From positions 1 to 24,789 of the forward strand of contig DAOTVC010000102.1 in assembly GCA_034437215.1 (NCBI GenBank): DNA of 24,789 nucleotides, in the 5' to 3' direction. This DNA is from DAOTVC01 sp034437215. Its GTDB lineage: Bacteria; Chloroflexota; Anaerolineae; B4-G1; SLSP01. Shown one piece after another: positions 14,140-21,539 of this stretch (within the stretch, counting starts at the first letter, position 1; each line of letters starts with the position of its first letter). The notes beneath the pieces were generated by a model that did not search any database, had not been told where the DNA came from, and saw only the letters and a list, made by a program, of their open reading frames with translations. Made by a program: the position numbers and the translations under genes.

Positions 14140-15601
14140 CTTTCTGGGCGAGCGCTCCCTGATCATCGTCGCCAACCGCGGCCCGGTGACCTTCGAGCGC
14201 ACCGAGGAGGGAGAGCTCAGCTACGAGCGGGGGAAGGGGGGGCTGGTCACCGCGCTGCTGGGCCTCTGTCGCTACACCGACGTCACCTGGATCGCCAGCG
14301 CGCGCACCGAAGCCGACGCCGCGTGGGGCGAGGGCACCCTCGCCCTCAAGGATGGGACGGATGTCCATCTCAAATTCATCGCGCCCAGTGAGGAGGCCTA
14401 CGACGGCTACTACAACGTCATCGCCAACCCGCTCCTCTGGTTCCTGCAGCACTCGATGTGGGACGTCCCGCGCGCGCCGGTCATCAACGCCGGTACGTGG
14501 CAGGCCTGGCATGAAGGGTACGTCGCCGTCAACGAGATGTTCGCCGCCGCCATCGAAGAGGAGGTGCGCGTCCGCGCCACGCCTCCCCTGGTCATGCTCC
14601 AGGACTACCACCTCTACCTGACGGCCCGCTCGCTCTGGAGGGCCCTCAAACCCGGGAAGCGGCCCACGATGCTGTACTTCATCCACATCCCCTGGCCCGG
14701 CCCCGAGTACTGGCGCATTCTTCCTCCGGAGATGCGCCATACCATCCTCGACAGCCTCTGTGCCACGGATCTCCTGGGCTTTCAGACGGAAGAGGACGCC
14801 CTCAACTTCCTCCGCACCTGCGAGACCCTGATCCCCCGCGCCTACCCCAAGTACCGCCGGGGGAGCGTCTGGTACCGCAACCACCGCACCCACGTGCGCG
14901 ACTTCCCTATCTCCATCGACGTGCAGGCACTCCGGGAGACCGCCCGCTCGGAGGAGGTCGCCGAGTACCGGGAGGAGTTTCGGCAGATGATCGAGGATCA
15001 GCAGCTCATCCTGCGCATCGACCGGCTGGAGCCCAGCAAGAACATTCTGCGGGGCTTTCTGGCCTTCGAGGAGCTGCTCGAGCGCTACCCCGAACATCGC
15101 GAGAAGGTGATCTTTCTCGCGCTCCTCGTGCCCTCGCGCCTGGGCGTAGGAGAGTACCATGACTACCTTAATGAGCTCATGGCAGCCGCCGGTCAGATCA
15201 ATGCCACCTACGGCATGAGCGAGTGGGAGCCGGTGCGCATCCTCGTGGGACAGAACTACCCCCGGGCGGTCGCGGCGATGCAGCTCTACGAGGTCCTGCT
15301 CGTCAACTCCATCGCCGATGGGATGAATCTCGTCGCCAAGGAGGGACCGGTGGTCAACGAGCGCGCTGGTGTACTCATTCTCTCCGAGAGGACGGGGGCC
15401 CACCAGCAGCTCAAGGAGGGCACACTCATCATCTCTCCCTGTGACGTCTACGCCACCTCGGAGGCCCTCCACGAGGCGCTGACCATGCCTGCAGAGGAGC
15501 GCGCCGAGCGCGCCGGACGCTTGCGGCAGGTCGTCGAGGAAGAAGACATCACCGCTTGGCTCTGCCAGCAGCTGCAGGCCGTGGCACGCTTGAAACTGTA
15601 G
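14090..15601 (+). CDS. GT20 glycosyltransferase (trehalose-6-phosphate synthase-like)
   Basis: 503 residues from the ATG at 14090, which has GGGAGGAGGG upstream inside the preceding gene. GT20 features: NRGP at 29-32 and GKGGL at 48-52 for nucleotide-sugar phosphate binding, YYNVIANPLLWF around 107-118, D172 in QDYHL, H199 in FIHIPWPGPEYW, GFQTEEDALNF at 230-240, R312 and K317 in DRLEPSKN, and DGMNLVAKE at 410-418. These equal the catalytic and donor-site residues of OtsA. The acceptor-side motifs differ from E. coli OtsA: TWIASARTEAD stands where a W-x-G-W loop is expected, and EPSKN replaces DYSKG. This subfamily may use glucose-6-phosphate or another phosphorylated acceptor such as glycerol-3-phosphate. 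The HAD phosphatase two genes on would finish the reaction. Confidence 0.88.
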   Translation: MNKQRAQECQLQPVLDDFLGERSLIIVANRGPVTFERTEEGELSYERGKGGLVTALLGLCRYTDVTWIASARTEADAAWGEGTLALKDGTDVHLKFIAPSEEAYDGYYNVIANPLLWFLQHSMWDVPRAPVINAGTWQAWHEGYVAVNEMFAAAIEEEVRVRATPPLVMLQDYHLYLTARSLWRALKPGKRPTMLYFIHIPWPGPEYWRILPPEMRHTILDSLCATDLLGFQTEEDALNFLRTCETLIPRAYPKYRRGSVWYRNHRTHVRDFPISIDVQALRETARSEEVAEYREEFRQMIEDQQLILRIDRLEPSKNILRGFLAFEELLERYPEHREKVIFLALLVPSRLGVGEYHDYLNELMAAAGQINATYGMSEWEPVRILVGQNYPRAVAAMQLYEVLLVNSIADGMNLVAKEGPVVNERAGVLILSERTGAHQQLKEGTLIISPCDVYATSEALHEALTMPAEERAERAGRLRQVVEEEDITAWLCQQLQAVARLKL

Positions 15602-15620
15602 GACGACAAGGAGGTTACCC

Positions 15621-16880
15621 ATGCATAAACCGACAACGGCCGTGCTCCACTACACCGCCCCCCCCACGGTAGGGGGGGTGGAGGCGGTCATCAAACACCA
15701 CGCGCAGGCCTTCGCCAACGCCGGCTATCCCCTGACCATCGTGGCAGGCCGGGGGGAGCCCGAAGCCCTGCCCGAGGGGACGGAGTTCATCCACGTGCCC
15801 GAGATCGCCTCCCGCCATCCCGAGGTGCTCGAGGTCACCAACGCCCTGCGCGCCGGACGGGTACCCGAGCACTTCGCTGCGCTGAGCGCGCAGATCGAGG
15901 AGCGGCTGGGCCCCATCCTGCAACGCTTCGACAACGTCATCGTGCACAACGTGCTGACCAAGGAGTTCAACATCCCCCTCACCGCGGCCCTCTTCCGGCT
16001 CCTGGATCAGGGGACGCTCCACAACTGTATCGCCTGGAGCCACGACTTCGCCTGGACCAGCCCCACCTGGGAGGAGAAGGTCCATCCGGGCCGGCCCTGG
16101 GACCTCCTGCGCACCTATCGCGAGGAGGTCACCTACGTCGTCGTCTCGGAGGACCGGCAGGCGGAGCTGGCCGAGCTCTTCGACTGCCCGCCGGAGGAGA
16201 TCCGCGTCGTCTATAACGGCGTCGACCCCCAGCTGATCCTCGGGCTGACCGACGAGGGATACGCGCTCATCAAGCGCCTGGAGCTCCTTCAGGATGACGT
16301 CATCATCCTCATGCCCGTGCGGGTGACGAAGGCCAAGAACATCGAGCTGGCCCTGGAGGTCGTCGCAGCGCTCAAGGCGCGGGACGCCCGCCCGCGTCTG
16401 ATCCTCACCGGCCCGCCCGATCCCCACGATGAGGAGAGCATGGGCTACTTCGAGGAGCTGCAAGCGCTGCGGAAGAAACTGGGGGTCGAGCGGGAGATGC
16501 GCTTCGTCTTCGAATCGGGGCCCCAGCCCGACGAGCCCTACACCATCGGCGATGAGGTCGTCGGCGACCTCTACAGCGTGAGCGACGTCATGTTCATGCC
16601 CAGCCACCGCGAGGGCTTCGGCATGCCCGTGCTCGAGGCAGGCCTGGCGGGCATCCCCGTCGTCTCCACCGACGTGCCCGCCGCGGAGGAGATCGGCAGG
16701 GACGCGGTCGCCGTCTTCGACGCCGCCCTGCCGGCGGAGGAGATCGCGGAGGCCATCCACGAGTGGGCCCAGGCGAGCGCCGTCCACCGGATGCGCTGCC
16801 GGGTACGCCGGCGCTACACCTGGGAGGCCATCTTCCACCGCGACATTAAGCCTCTTCTGCAGCAAGGAGGGGGGCGGTGA
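15621..16880 (+). CDS. GT4-family (GT-B) glycosyltransferase
   Basis: 419 residues from the ATG at 15621 with AAGGAGG 7 nt upstream. It has the GT-B two-domain pattern: GGVE near 18-21, a basic/aromatic N-terminal acceptor domain, YNGVDP at 198-203 at the domain switch, MPVRVTKAKN at 231-240 (donor phosphate contacts) and the E-x7-E motif PSHREGFGMPVLE at 327-339 (E331, E339). No signal or membrane anchor is present. GT4 members include sucrose synthases, trehalose glycosyltransferring synthase (TreT), mannosylglucosylglycerate synthases and cell-surface glycan enzymes. Given the neighbours, it may add a second sugar to, or make an alternative form of, the GT20 product. Its stop codon overlaps the next start (TGATG). 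The substrate cannot be read from sequence. Confidence 0.88.
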   Translation: MHKPTTAVLHYTAPPTVGGVEAVIKHHAQAFANAGYPLTIVAGRGEPEALPEGTEFIHVPEIASRHPEVLEVTNALRAGRVPEHFAALSAQIEERLGPILQRFDNVIVHNVLTKEFNIPLTAALFRLLDQGTLHNCIAWSHDFAWTSPTWEEKVHPGRPWDLLRTYREEVTYVVVSEDRQAELAELFDCPPEEIRVVYNGVDPQLILGLTDEGYALIKRLELLQDDVIILMPVRVTKAKNIELALEVVAALKARDARPRLILTGPPDPHDEESMGYFEELQALRKKLGVEREMRFVFESGPQPDEPYTIGDEVVGDLYSVSDVMFMPSHREGFGMPVLEAGLAGIPVVSTDVPAAEEIGRDAVAVFDAALPAEEIAEAIHEWAQASAVHRMRCRVRRRYTWEAIFHRDIKPLLQQGGGR

Positions 16881-17677
16881 TGCTTTGCACAGAGACTGAT
16901 CTCCTGGAGCGAGCCGTGGAGGCGCCCCGCCTCTGGCTCTTCCTCGATTACGACGGCACCCTGGACGACTTCGCGCCCACCCCCGACGAGATCCTGCCCA
17001 ACGACCGGGTCATCGATCTCCTGGCGCGGCTCAAGGAGGCCCCCACGGTGCGTCTGGCGGTGGTCAGCGGGCGGCGTCTGGCTCACATCGAGAAGCTCCT
17101 GCCCATCCCCGGCGTCCTCCTGGCGGGCACCTACGGCCTCGAGATGCGGACACCCGAGGGGGAGCTGCGCCTACGGGTGCGCGAAGAGGAGGTGCGTCCC
17201 ACGCTGGCCCAGATCAAGCCCCACTGGTCGGAGCTCCTCGCCGGCTACGAGGGCTTCTACCTGGAGGACAAGGGCTGGACCCTCGCCATCCACGCGCGCT
17301 TCGCCGCCGACGAGGACGCTGTGGAGGTACTGGAGGAGGCGCGCAAGATAGTCAGCGCCTACGACGAGTCCGCTCTCCTCAAGATCGTGGGAGGGCACAA
17401 GTTCCTGGAGATCAGCCCCCGCCTGGCACACAAGGGGCGTACCGTCCAGCACCTCGTGGAGACCTATCCCTGGCCTGAGGCCCTCCTCCTCTACCTGGGG
17501 GACGACGACAAGGACGAACAGGCCTTCGACGTCATCCACGCCCACGGGGGCAAGACGCTCCTCGTCTCTCCCGAGCCCCGTCCTTCGACGGCGGACTGCC
17601 GGCTGGAAGCCCCCCAGGCCGTCTGGGCCTGGCTGGAGGCACTGCTGGACCGGCGACAGAGGCACCACGCCGGGTAG
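16880..17677 (+). CDS. Trehalose-6-phosphate phosphatase-like HAD hydrolase
   Basis: 265 residues from the ATG at 16880, overlapping the GT4 TGA; AGGAGG lies about 10 nt upstream. HAD motif I is DYDGTL (23-28, nucleophile D23), motif II is SGR (63-65), motif III is the lysine in HKG (K185), and motif IV is GDDDKDE (207-213). The OtsB cap signatures are present: GTYGLE (83-88, usually G-x-H-G-x-E), EDKG (129-132) and GGHKFLEISP (171-180). The length is normal for OtsB (about 250-270). It removes phosphate from trehalose-6-phosphate or a closely related glycosyl phosphate made by the GT20 enzyme. It is the last gene of the cluster, followed by a 30-bp perfect palindrome. otsB is a tempting name, but the divergent synthase makes me leave it open. 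Confidence 0.88.
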   Translation: MLCTETDLLERAVEAPRLWLFLDYDGTLDDFAPTPDEILPNDRVIDLLARLKEAPTVRLAVVSGRRLAHIEKLLPIPGVLLAGTYGLEMRTPEGELRLRVREEEVRPTLAQIKPHWSELLAGYEGFYLEDKGWTLAIHARFAADEDAVEVLEEARKIVSAYDESALLKIVGGHKFLEISPRLAHKGRTVQHLVETYPWPEALLLYLGDDDKDEQAFDVIHAHGGKTLLVSPEPRPSTADCRLEAPQAVWAWLEALLDRRQRHHAG

Positions 17678-17701
17678 AGCTGATCATCGGTGCTTGCAGC
17701 A

Positions 17702-17731
17702 ACCAGCCCCCACCGTACGGTGGGGGCTGGT
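17702..17731. terminator. Hairpin terminator between convergent genes (30-bp perfect palindrome)
   Basis: Arms ACCAGCCCCCACCGT and its exact complement, with no separate loop, lie 24 nt after the phosphatase stop codon and 29 nt before the end of the - strand lipoprotein gene. The downstream + strand is moderately T-rich (CTCTTCTT). It is probably bidirectional. Confidence 0.75.
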
Positions 17732-17760
17732 GACCTCTTCTTACGTTGTGCGACGGCTAC

Positions 17761-18213
17761 CTACTCGGAGACCAGGAAGGTCATCAGATAGGCGTCATCC
17801 CCGGTGAAGGAGGGGATGTAGGCGACGACGAAGGCCTGCTCGCCGGCGCCGGAGCCGCGCGACCAGCCGATGCTGCGGAACTGCTCGCTCTCCTCGGTGA
17901 ACTCCTCCTCGACCTGCCAGTCGGAGCCATCGAGCTCACCGCTGTAGAAGTCCTTCACGTCCTCCCAATCACCGCCGCCGGGCAGCAGGTAGAGATCGGA
18001 TTCGACGCCAACGCCCTCCTCGGTCGATTCCTCCAGCGCCTCCTGCATCAGGTTGCGCATCTCGTCGGCCATCGTGTCCTGACCCTCGGCCAACACCTCA
18101 GCCTGCGGGTAGACTCCGATGTCGTCCATGCTCGTGGGCTCGCCCCCTCCACAACCTGCAAGCAGCAGTACCATGAGCACGACCAGCGTGAGCCCTAATG
18201 TCCTCAGTTTCAT
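17761..18213 (-). CDS. Small acidic lipoprotein of unknown function
   Basis: 150 residues from the second of two adjacent ATGs (18213), which is 5 nt from AAGGAGG; the ATG at 18216 is too close. The signal is classical for a lipoprotein: basic MKLR, a hydrophobic core and lipobox LLAGC with C21. The mature part is strongly acidic and begins GGGEPTSMDDIGVYPQAEVL. It contains a segment (DLYLLPGGGDWEDVKDFYSGEL) reminiscent of proteins that compare a 'difference' term, and it ends with hydrophobic beta-strand-like stretches (AFVVAYIPSF, AYLMTFLVSE). I recognise no named family. It is monocistronic, with its own near-consensus promoter, and points towards the glycoside cluster. It is an outer-surface protein by inference. 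Confidence 0.85.
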   Translation of the reverse strand: MKLRTLGLTLVVLMVLLLAGCGGGEPTSMDDIGVYPQAEVLAEGQDTMADEMRNLMQEALEESTEEGVGVESDLYLLPGGGDWEDVKDFYSGELDGSDWQVEEEFTEESEQFRSIGWSRGSGAGEQAFVVAYIPSFTGDDAYLMTFLVSE

Positions 18214-18252
18214 CATATCCTCCTTATGGTAATAGGGACCCTACGGTAGTCT

Positions 18253-18280
18253 ACTATAGACGCTTTAAATTCTTTGTCAA
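18253..18280 (-). promoter_or_regulatory. Near-consensus promoter of the small lipoprotein gene
   Basis: On the - strand TTGACA (18275-18280) and TATAGT (18253-18258) are separated by 16 bp. Predicted +1 is near 18246, giving a leader of about 33 nt. The short palindrome TAGGGACCCTA (18233-18243) lies in that leader. Confidence 0.75.
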
Positions 18281-18306
18281 TGAAAAGCCAAGAGGTAAAA
18301 AAGATG

Positions 18307-18419
18307 GGTGTGTTTCAACGCCGTTGGAAGCTCTCCCTGGCCGGAACGCAAAGCGTGAAATGTGAGGGTCTCACCTTTTACGTTTCGCGCCTCGGCTTAA
18401 CTCAACTGAAACACACCCC
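18307..18419. mobile_element. 113-bp MITE-like element with 9-bp target duplication
   Basis: It starts GGTGTGTTTCA and ends TGAAACACACCCC, so it has 11-12 bp perfect terminal inverted repeats. AAAAAGATG occurs directly outside both ends (18298-18306 and 18420-18428), as expected for a target-site duplication. The interior has a small hairpin (GTGAG/CTCAC) and no ORF. Related but degraded sequence occurs at 20967-21053 and 24222-24320. Confidence 0.65.
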
Positions 18420-18444
18420 AAAAAGATGATGGGGTGGGCAGCGC

Positions 18445-18543
18445 TTAACCAGATACCTCCCGCCGTACCTCATCCACCACCCGACCATCCTGCAGGTAGA
18501 CGGTGCGCTCCGTCTTCCCCGCCACCCGCGGATCGTGGGTCAC
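18445..18543 (-). pseudogene. C-terminal remnant of a LolD/MacB-type ABC transporter ATPase
   Basis: The last 32 codons before a TAA encode VTHDPRVAGKTERTVYLQDGRVV and a short charged tail. This is the H-loop (THD) and C-terminal end of ABC ATPases of the LolD/MacB class. Everything upstream in the frame (towards 18783) is unrelated and low in complexity, and no Walker A, Walker B or signature motif exists, so only the 3' end of the gene survives. It abuts the MITE-like element, which may have taken part in the deletion. Confidence 0.7.
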
Positions 18544-18798
18544 CTTACCACAACGACCGGGGAGAGTCATCGTTCTTGAGTACAATCTGGAGCTGTACCG
18601 GCAGATGAAAAGTAGACGGCGTCTGGTATTTCTCCTCAAAGGATCTACAATCTTAGAGAGAAGTGAGTGGAGAGTAGTGAGAAGTAAATCCACTTCCGAT
18701 CCCTGGTCCCAGATCCCGTCCCTCCATCCTCCCACTTCCGTAGAAACGTAAAGGAGACACCGGTGCTTGTGCACACCATCCAAGCACGAAAACGGTTC
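18544..18798. other. Non-coding, purine/pyrimidine-biased stretch
   Basis: It contains a GA-rich block (GAGAGAAGTGAGTGGAGAG type, about 18655-18690) followed by a TCC-rich block (about 18695-18740). No convincing frame or promoter was seen. It is the decayed interval between the ABC remnant and the REP-like structure. Confidence 0.55.
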
Positions 18799-18848
18799 GT
18801 AGTAGGCACTTCAGTGCCGTAAAGCAACGGCGATGAATCGCCTACTAC
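18799..18848. repeat. REP-like Y-shaped palindrome
   Basis: Outer arms GTAGTAGGC (18799-18807) and GCCTACTAC (18840-18848) enclose two hairpins, GGCACTTCAGTGCC (18805-18818) and GGCGATGAATCGCC (18829-18842), so the strand can form a three-way junction. It lies about 30 nt before the start of the propeller lipoprotein gene, so it is probably part of its mRNA leader. Confidence 0.75.
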
Positions 18849-18879
18849 AAACCCAAGCCTAATTTCGGAGGAGTTGTCA

Positions 18880-20952
18880 ATGAGAAGCTTGCGGTCCCTA
18901 GGTGCCGTCCTGCTGTCGCTGAGCCTGCTCCTCGCGGGGTGCGTGAACCCCACGTCCGAACCGTCCCCTCCCCCGACCCCAGAATCCTCCGCCACCCCGG
19001 TTTCGACCACCGCCCCTTCGGAGACGCCCTCCCTCGAACCCTCCCCGACGCCCCTCCCCACAGCTACACCCGCACCTAAACCCGTCACCGGCTACTGGAT
19101 TCAGAACACTGTGGAGGACGGGTTATGCGGCAACGCCCCCCGCTTCGTCGGCTTCAACACCTACAACCAGTACACTGTCGTGAGCGGCGAAGGCGCCAGC
19201 GCCTGCTACTTCGGCTGGACGGGCTTCGAACGCTGGCCCTACGATCTGCCCAGCCCCCTCTTCGGCTTTCCCCATTGGGTTACCACAGAGGTTCCGGGCC
19301 TCGAACGGGTGAACGGCGCCGGCGTGATTCCGCCCTTTACCTTTCAAGGACAGGGCATCTACGCCTTCGCCGGGATGGGGGGCATGTGCGGGCTCTGGCT
19401 AGAGGAGGGCGGCGAATCCCCCACCTGGCGCTGCCTGACCCAGGCCGAGGGACTGCCCTTTACCGACGTTCGGGGGTTCGGCGTCGTCGAGGAGACGAAC
19501 GCGGCGTGGTTCATGGCCCCCCGGCAGGTAGCCAGCCTGGGCCGGCCCGGGGGGGACTGGACCTACGAGCTGGGGGCGTGGGTGGCAGACGCAGACGCGC
19601 GCTTCACCTGGATGAGCGTGGGACGCTCTGAAGACGAGGGGATCTGGCTGGGGACGAACGGCTACGGGCTCTTCCACTTCTCCCCGGCGACGAGCGTGGG
19701 CGTCCGGCACACGACCGCCGGCGGTCTCCCCCACGATGAGATCCGCGACGTGCAGATCTGCGACCCCGACTGCGTCTGGGTAGCGACGCCGGGGGGCGTG
19801 GGCTTCTGGAACGGCGATCGCTGGCGCATCTACACCACCGCCGACGGCCTACCCAGCGACGACGTGCTGGGCGTCTCCTTCGACGGCTACTACCGGCGGC
19901 GCGGCGCAGGTCAGGGCGCCGTCACGGACACGGCGATGTGGGCCGCCACGAGGGGGGGCGCCGCAATGCTCCCGGAGGCGTCCGAGCGTTGGCAAGCCCT
20001 TCCCGCCCCGCCCCCCGGCATCGAGATCAACGGCGTGTGGGGAAACAACTTCAGCACCCGCGGGCAGGGGCTCGTCAAGTTCATCGAGAGGCCCGCGTTG
20101 CAGGGGAGCGTCGAACGCTTCACCGTCGCGGACGGCCTGCCCGACGACCGCATCACGGCCCTGGCCCTCACGCCCGGCGGTCTGCTGGTGGGTACGCCCG
20201 CGGGCGCCGTGGAGGGCGAAGCCGGGGCGTGGAGAGCGGTGACCGATGCGGCGGTGAACGACGCCGCGTCGACGGCGCTGGCGACCGATGCCGGGCTCTG
20301 GCGGCGGGAGGAGGACGGATGGCGCCGGGTGAGCCGGGAAGCGGTCTCCCTCGTCGCCGAAGAGGGCTGGTACGCCACCCCCCGGGAGCTCTGCCGCTGG
20401 GGCGACGCTGCCCGCAGCTGCGTCACCACCTTCGAGGGCGCCTCCCTGACAGGCATTCAGGCCCTCTACGCCGGGGACGAGGATGCGCCCGTTATGGCGG
20501 TCGACGAGGAGACCGTCTGGACCATCGAATCGAGCAACGTCGTGACCTACTCCCTGGACGACCTGGCGGTGTACGCGGGCGGGCAGACCAATGACGTGGC
20601 CTTCGCAACGGTCCAACGTGACCCGAAAGTCGCCACCTGGCTCCTCGCTACACCCGAGGGCATCTACGAGGTGGGTGCCGATCTCGCAGGAGCGATGGCG
20701 GTGTCCGACCTCTCCCTCTCGGGCGGCTGGCCCCTGGAGGTGCGGCAGATCAGCGTGGAGGAGAGGAGAGGCAGCGTCTGGATCGCCACGAACCAGGGCG
20801 CCTTCGTGCGGGAGCCGGGGGGCAGTTGGGAGCCCGTCTTGGGCCTGCCCAGCCGGGACATCACCGCCATCCAACCTCTGCGCCATCGCAGCGCGTGGAT
20901 CGGGACGGCGGACGCCGGGCTCCTCCACTTTGTCCCGGAGAGGGAGCCGTAG
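18880..20952 (+). CDS. Lipoprotein with beta-propeller (two-component-regulator-propeller-like) domain
   Basis: 690 residues from the ATG at 18880 with GGAGGAG 6 nt upstream; the in-frame TTG at 18874 is rejected. The signal has lipobox LLLAGC with C21, then a Pro/Ser/Thr-rich spacer to about residue 70 typical of surface anchoring. The rest is repeated blades with the pattern 'T-x-A-D-G-L-P-x-D-x-I/V ... W-V/I-A/G-T-x-G-G-V', for example GGLPHDEIRDVQI...WVATPGGVGFW, ADGLPSDDVLGV, ADGLPDDRITALAL..LLVGTPAGA and LPSRDITAI..AWIGTADAGLLHF: Reg_prop-type repeats. In two-component systems these form sensor domains; here no kinase or membrane helix follows, so it is a stand-alone surface or extracellular binding protein. 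It appears monocistronic. Confidence 0.88.
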   Translation: MRSLRSLGAVLLSLSLLLAGCVNPTSEPSPPPTPESSATPVSTTAPSETPSLEPSPTPLPTATPAPKPVTGYWIQNTVEDGLCGNAPRFVGFNTYNQYTVVSGEGASACYFGWTGFERWPYDLPSPLFGFPHWVTTEVPGLERVNGAGVIPPFTFQGQGIYAFAGMGGMCGLWLEEGGESPTWRCLTQAEGLPFTDVRGFGVVEETNAAWFMAPRQVASLGRPGGDWTYELGAWVADADARFTWMSVGRSEDEGIWLGTNGYGLFHFSPATSVGVRHTTAGGLPHDEIRDVQICDPDCVWVATPGGVGFWNGDRWRIYTTADGLPSDDVLGVSFDGYYRRRGAGQGAVTDTAMWAATRGGAAMLPEASERWQALPAPPPGIEINGVWGNNFSTRGQGLVKFIERPALQGSVERFTVADGLPDDRITALALTPGGLLVGTPAGAVEGEAGAWRAVTDAAVNDAASTALATDAGLWRREEDGWRRVSREAVSLVAEEGWYATPRELCRWGDAARSCVTTFEGASLTGIQALYAGDEDAPVMAVDEETVWTIESSNVVTYSLDDLAVYAGGQTNDVAFATVQRDPKVATWLLATPEGIYEVGADLAGAMAVSDLSLSGGWPLEVRQISVEERRGSVWIATNQGAFVREPGGSWEPVLGLPSRDITAIQPLRHRSAWIGTADAGLLHFVPEREP

Positions 20953-20966
20953 TGTCTTCTCACATC

Positions 20967-21053
20967 TGATTTGGGGTGTTTAACTAGCCCAGACGTGAAG
21001 TGTGAAAGGTAAAGTGAGAGGTTTACGTTTCACGCCTCACGTTTCATCCCTGG
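20967..21053. repeat. Degraded copy of intergenic repeat family (CGTGAA/TTTCACG type)
   Basis: It begins TGATTTGGGGTGTTT and continues with alternating CGTGAA, GTGAAAGG, TAAAGTGAGAGGTTTA and TTTCACG blocks that can fold into a long hairpin. The opening and the GTGAG/TTTACG content resemble the 18307-18419 element and the 24222-24320 stretch. It separates the propeller lipoprotein and HIT genes. Confidence 0.5.
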
Positions 21054-21083
21054 GCCATCTGTAGTACCCGTCAAGGAGGTCAC

Positions 21084-21539
21084 GTGTCCACGCTCATTCA
21101 CGAACGCGTCGCGCTGGCCCGCGAGGGCCGGAATCCGACGGTCATCACCCGCGTCCCCTCGGGCTGGGTCGTCCTCGGCGACGACCAGTTCCTGCGCGGC
21201 TACGCCCTGCTCCTGCCCGATCCCGTCGTCCCCGACCTCAACGCCCTGCCGGCGGCGGAGCGCGCCGCCTTCCTGCGGGACATGGCCCTCGTCGGCGACG
21301 CCCTCCTCGAGGTCACCGACGCCTACCGCATCAACTACGAGATCCTCGGTAACAGCGACCCCGCCCTCCACGCCCACATCTTCCCCCGCTACGCCTCCGA
21401 ACCGGAGGAGCGGCGGCGCCGCCCCGTCTGGTTCTACGACCGCCGCGGGCTGCCCAAGTTCGATCTCGAGCGCGATCGGCCGCTGATGGAGGCCCTCGCG
21501 GAGGCCATTCGGCGGCGTCTCTCCGAGATGTCCCCGTGA
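21084..21539 (+). CDS. HIT-family protein (third histidine replaced)
   Basis: 151 residues from GTG 21084, preceded by AAGGAGG 4-5 nt upstream. It has the HIT fold: strands YALLLPDPVV and RINYEILGN, then the triad region LHAHIFPRY with H96 and H98. In canonical HIT hydrolases the motif is H-x-H-x-H; here F100 stands at the third position, which normally holds the catalytic nucleophile, so nucleotide hydrolysis by the usual mechanism is doubtful unless another residue serves. HIT proteins act on nucleotide conjugates such as Ap4A or AMP-X. It heads a tightly packed operon: its TGA overlaps the next GTG by 4 nt. Confidence 0.85.
   Translation: MSTLIHERVALAREGRNPTVITRVPSGWVVLGDDQFLRGYALLLPDPVVPDLNALPAAERAAFLRDMALVGDALLEVTDAYRINYEILGNSDPALHAHIFPRYASEPEERRRRPVWFYDRRGLPKFDLERDRPLMEALAEAIRRRLSEMSP

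Noticed and set aside
14120..15622. 500-codon - strand ORF opposite the GT20 gene, and a 416-codon ORF opposite the GT4 gene (15615-16865)
   Set aside because: Long antisense frames are expected in G+C-rich genes; compositions are abnormal and the + strand families are unambiguous.
19849..20928. 359-codon - strand ORF opposite the propeller lipoprotein
   Set aside because: Shadow ORF without recognisable domain.
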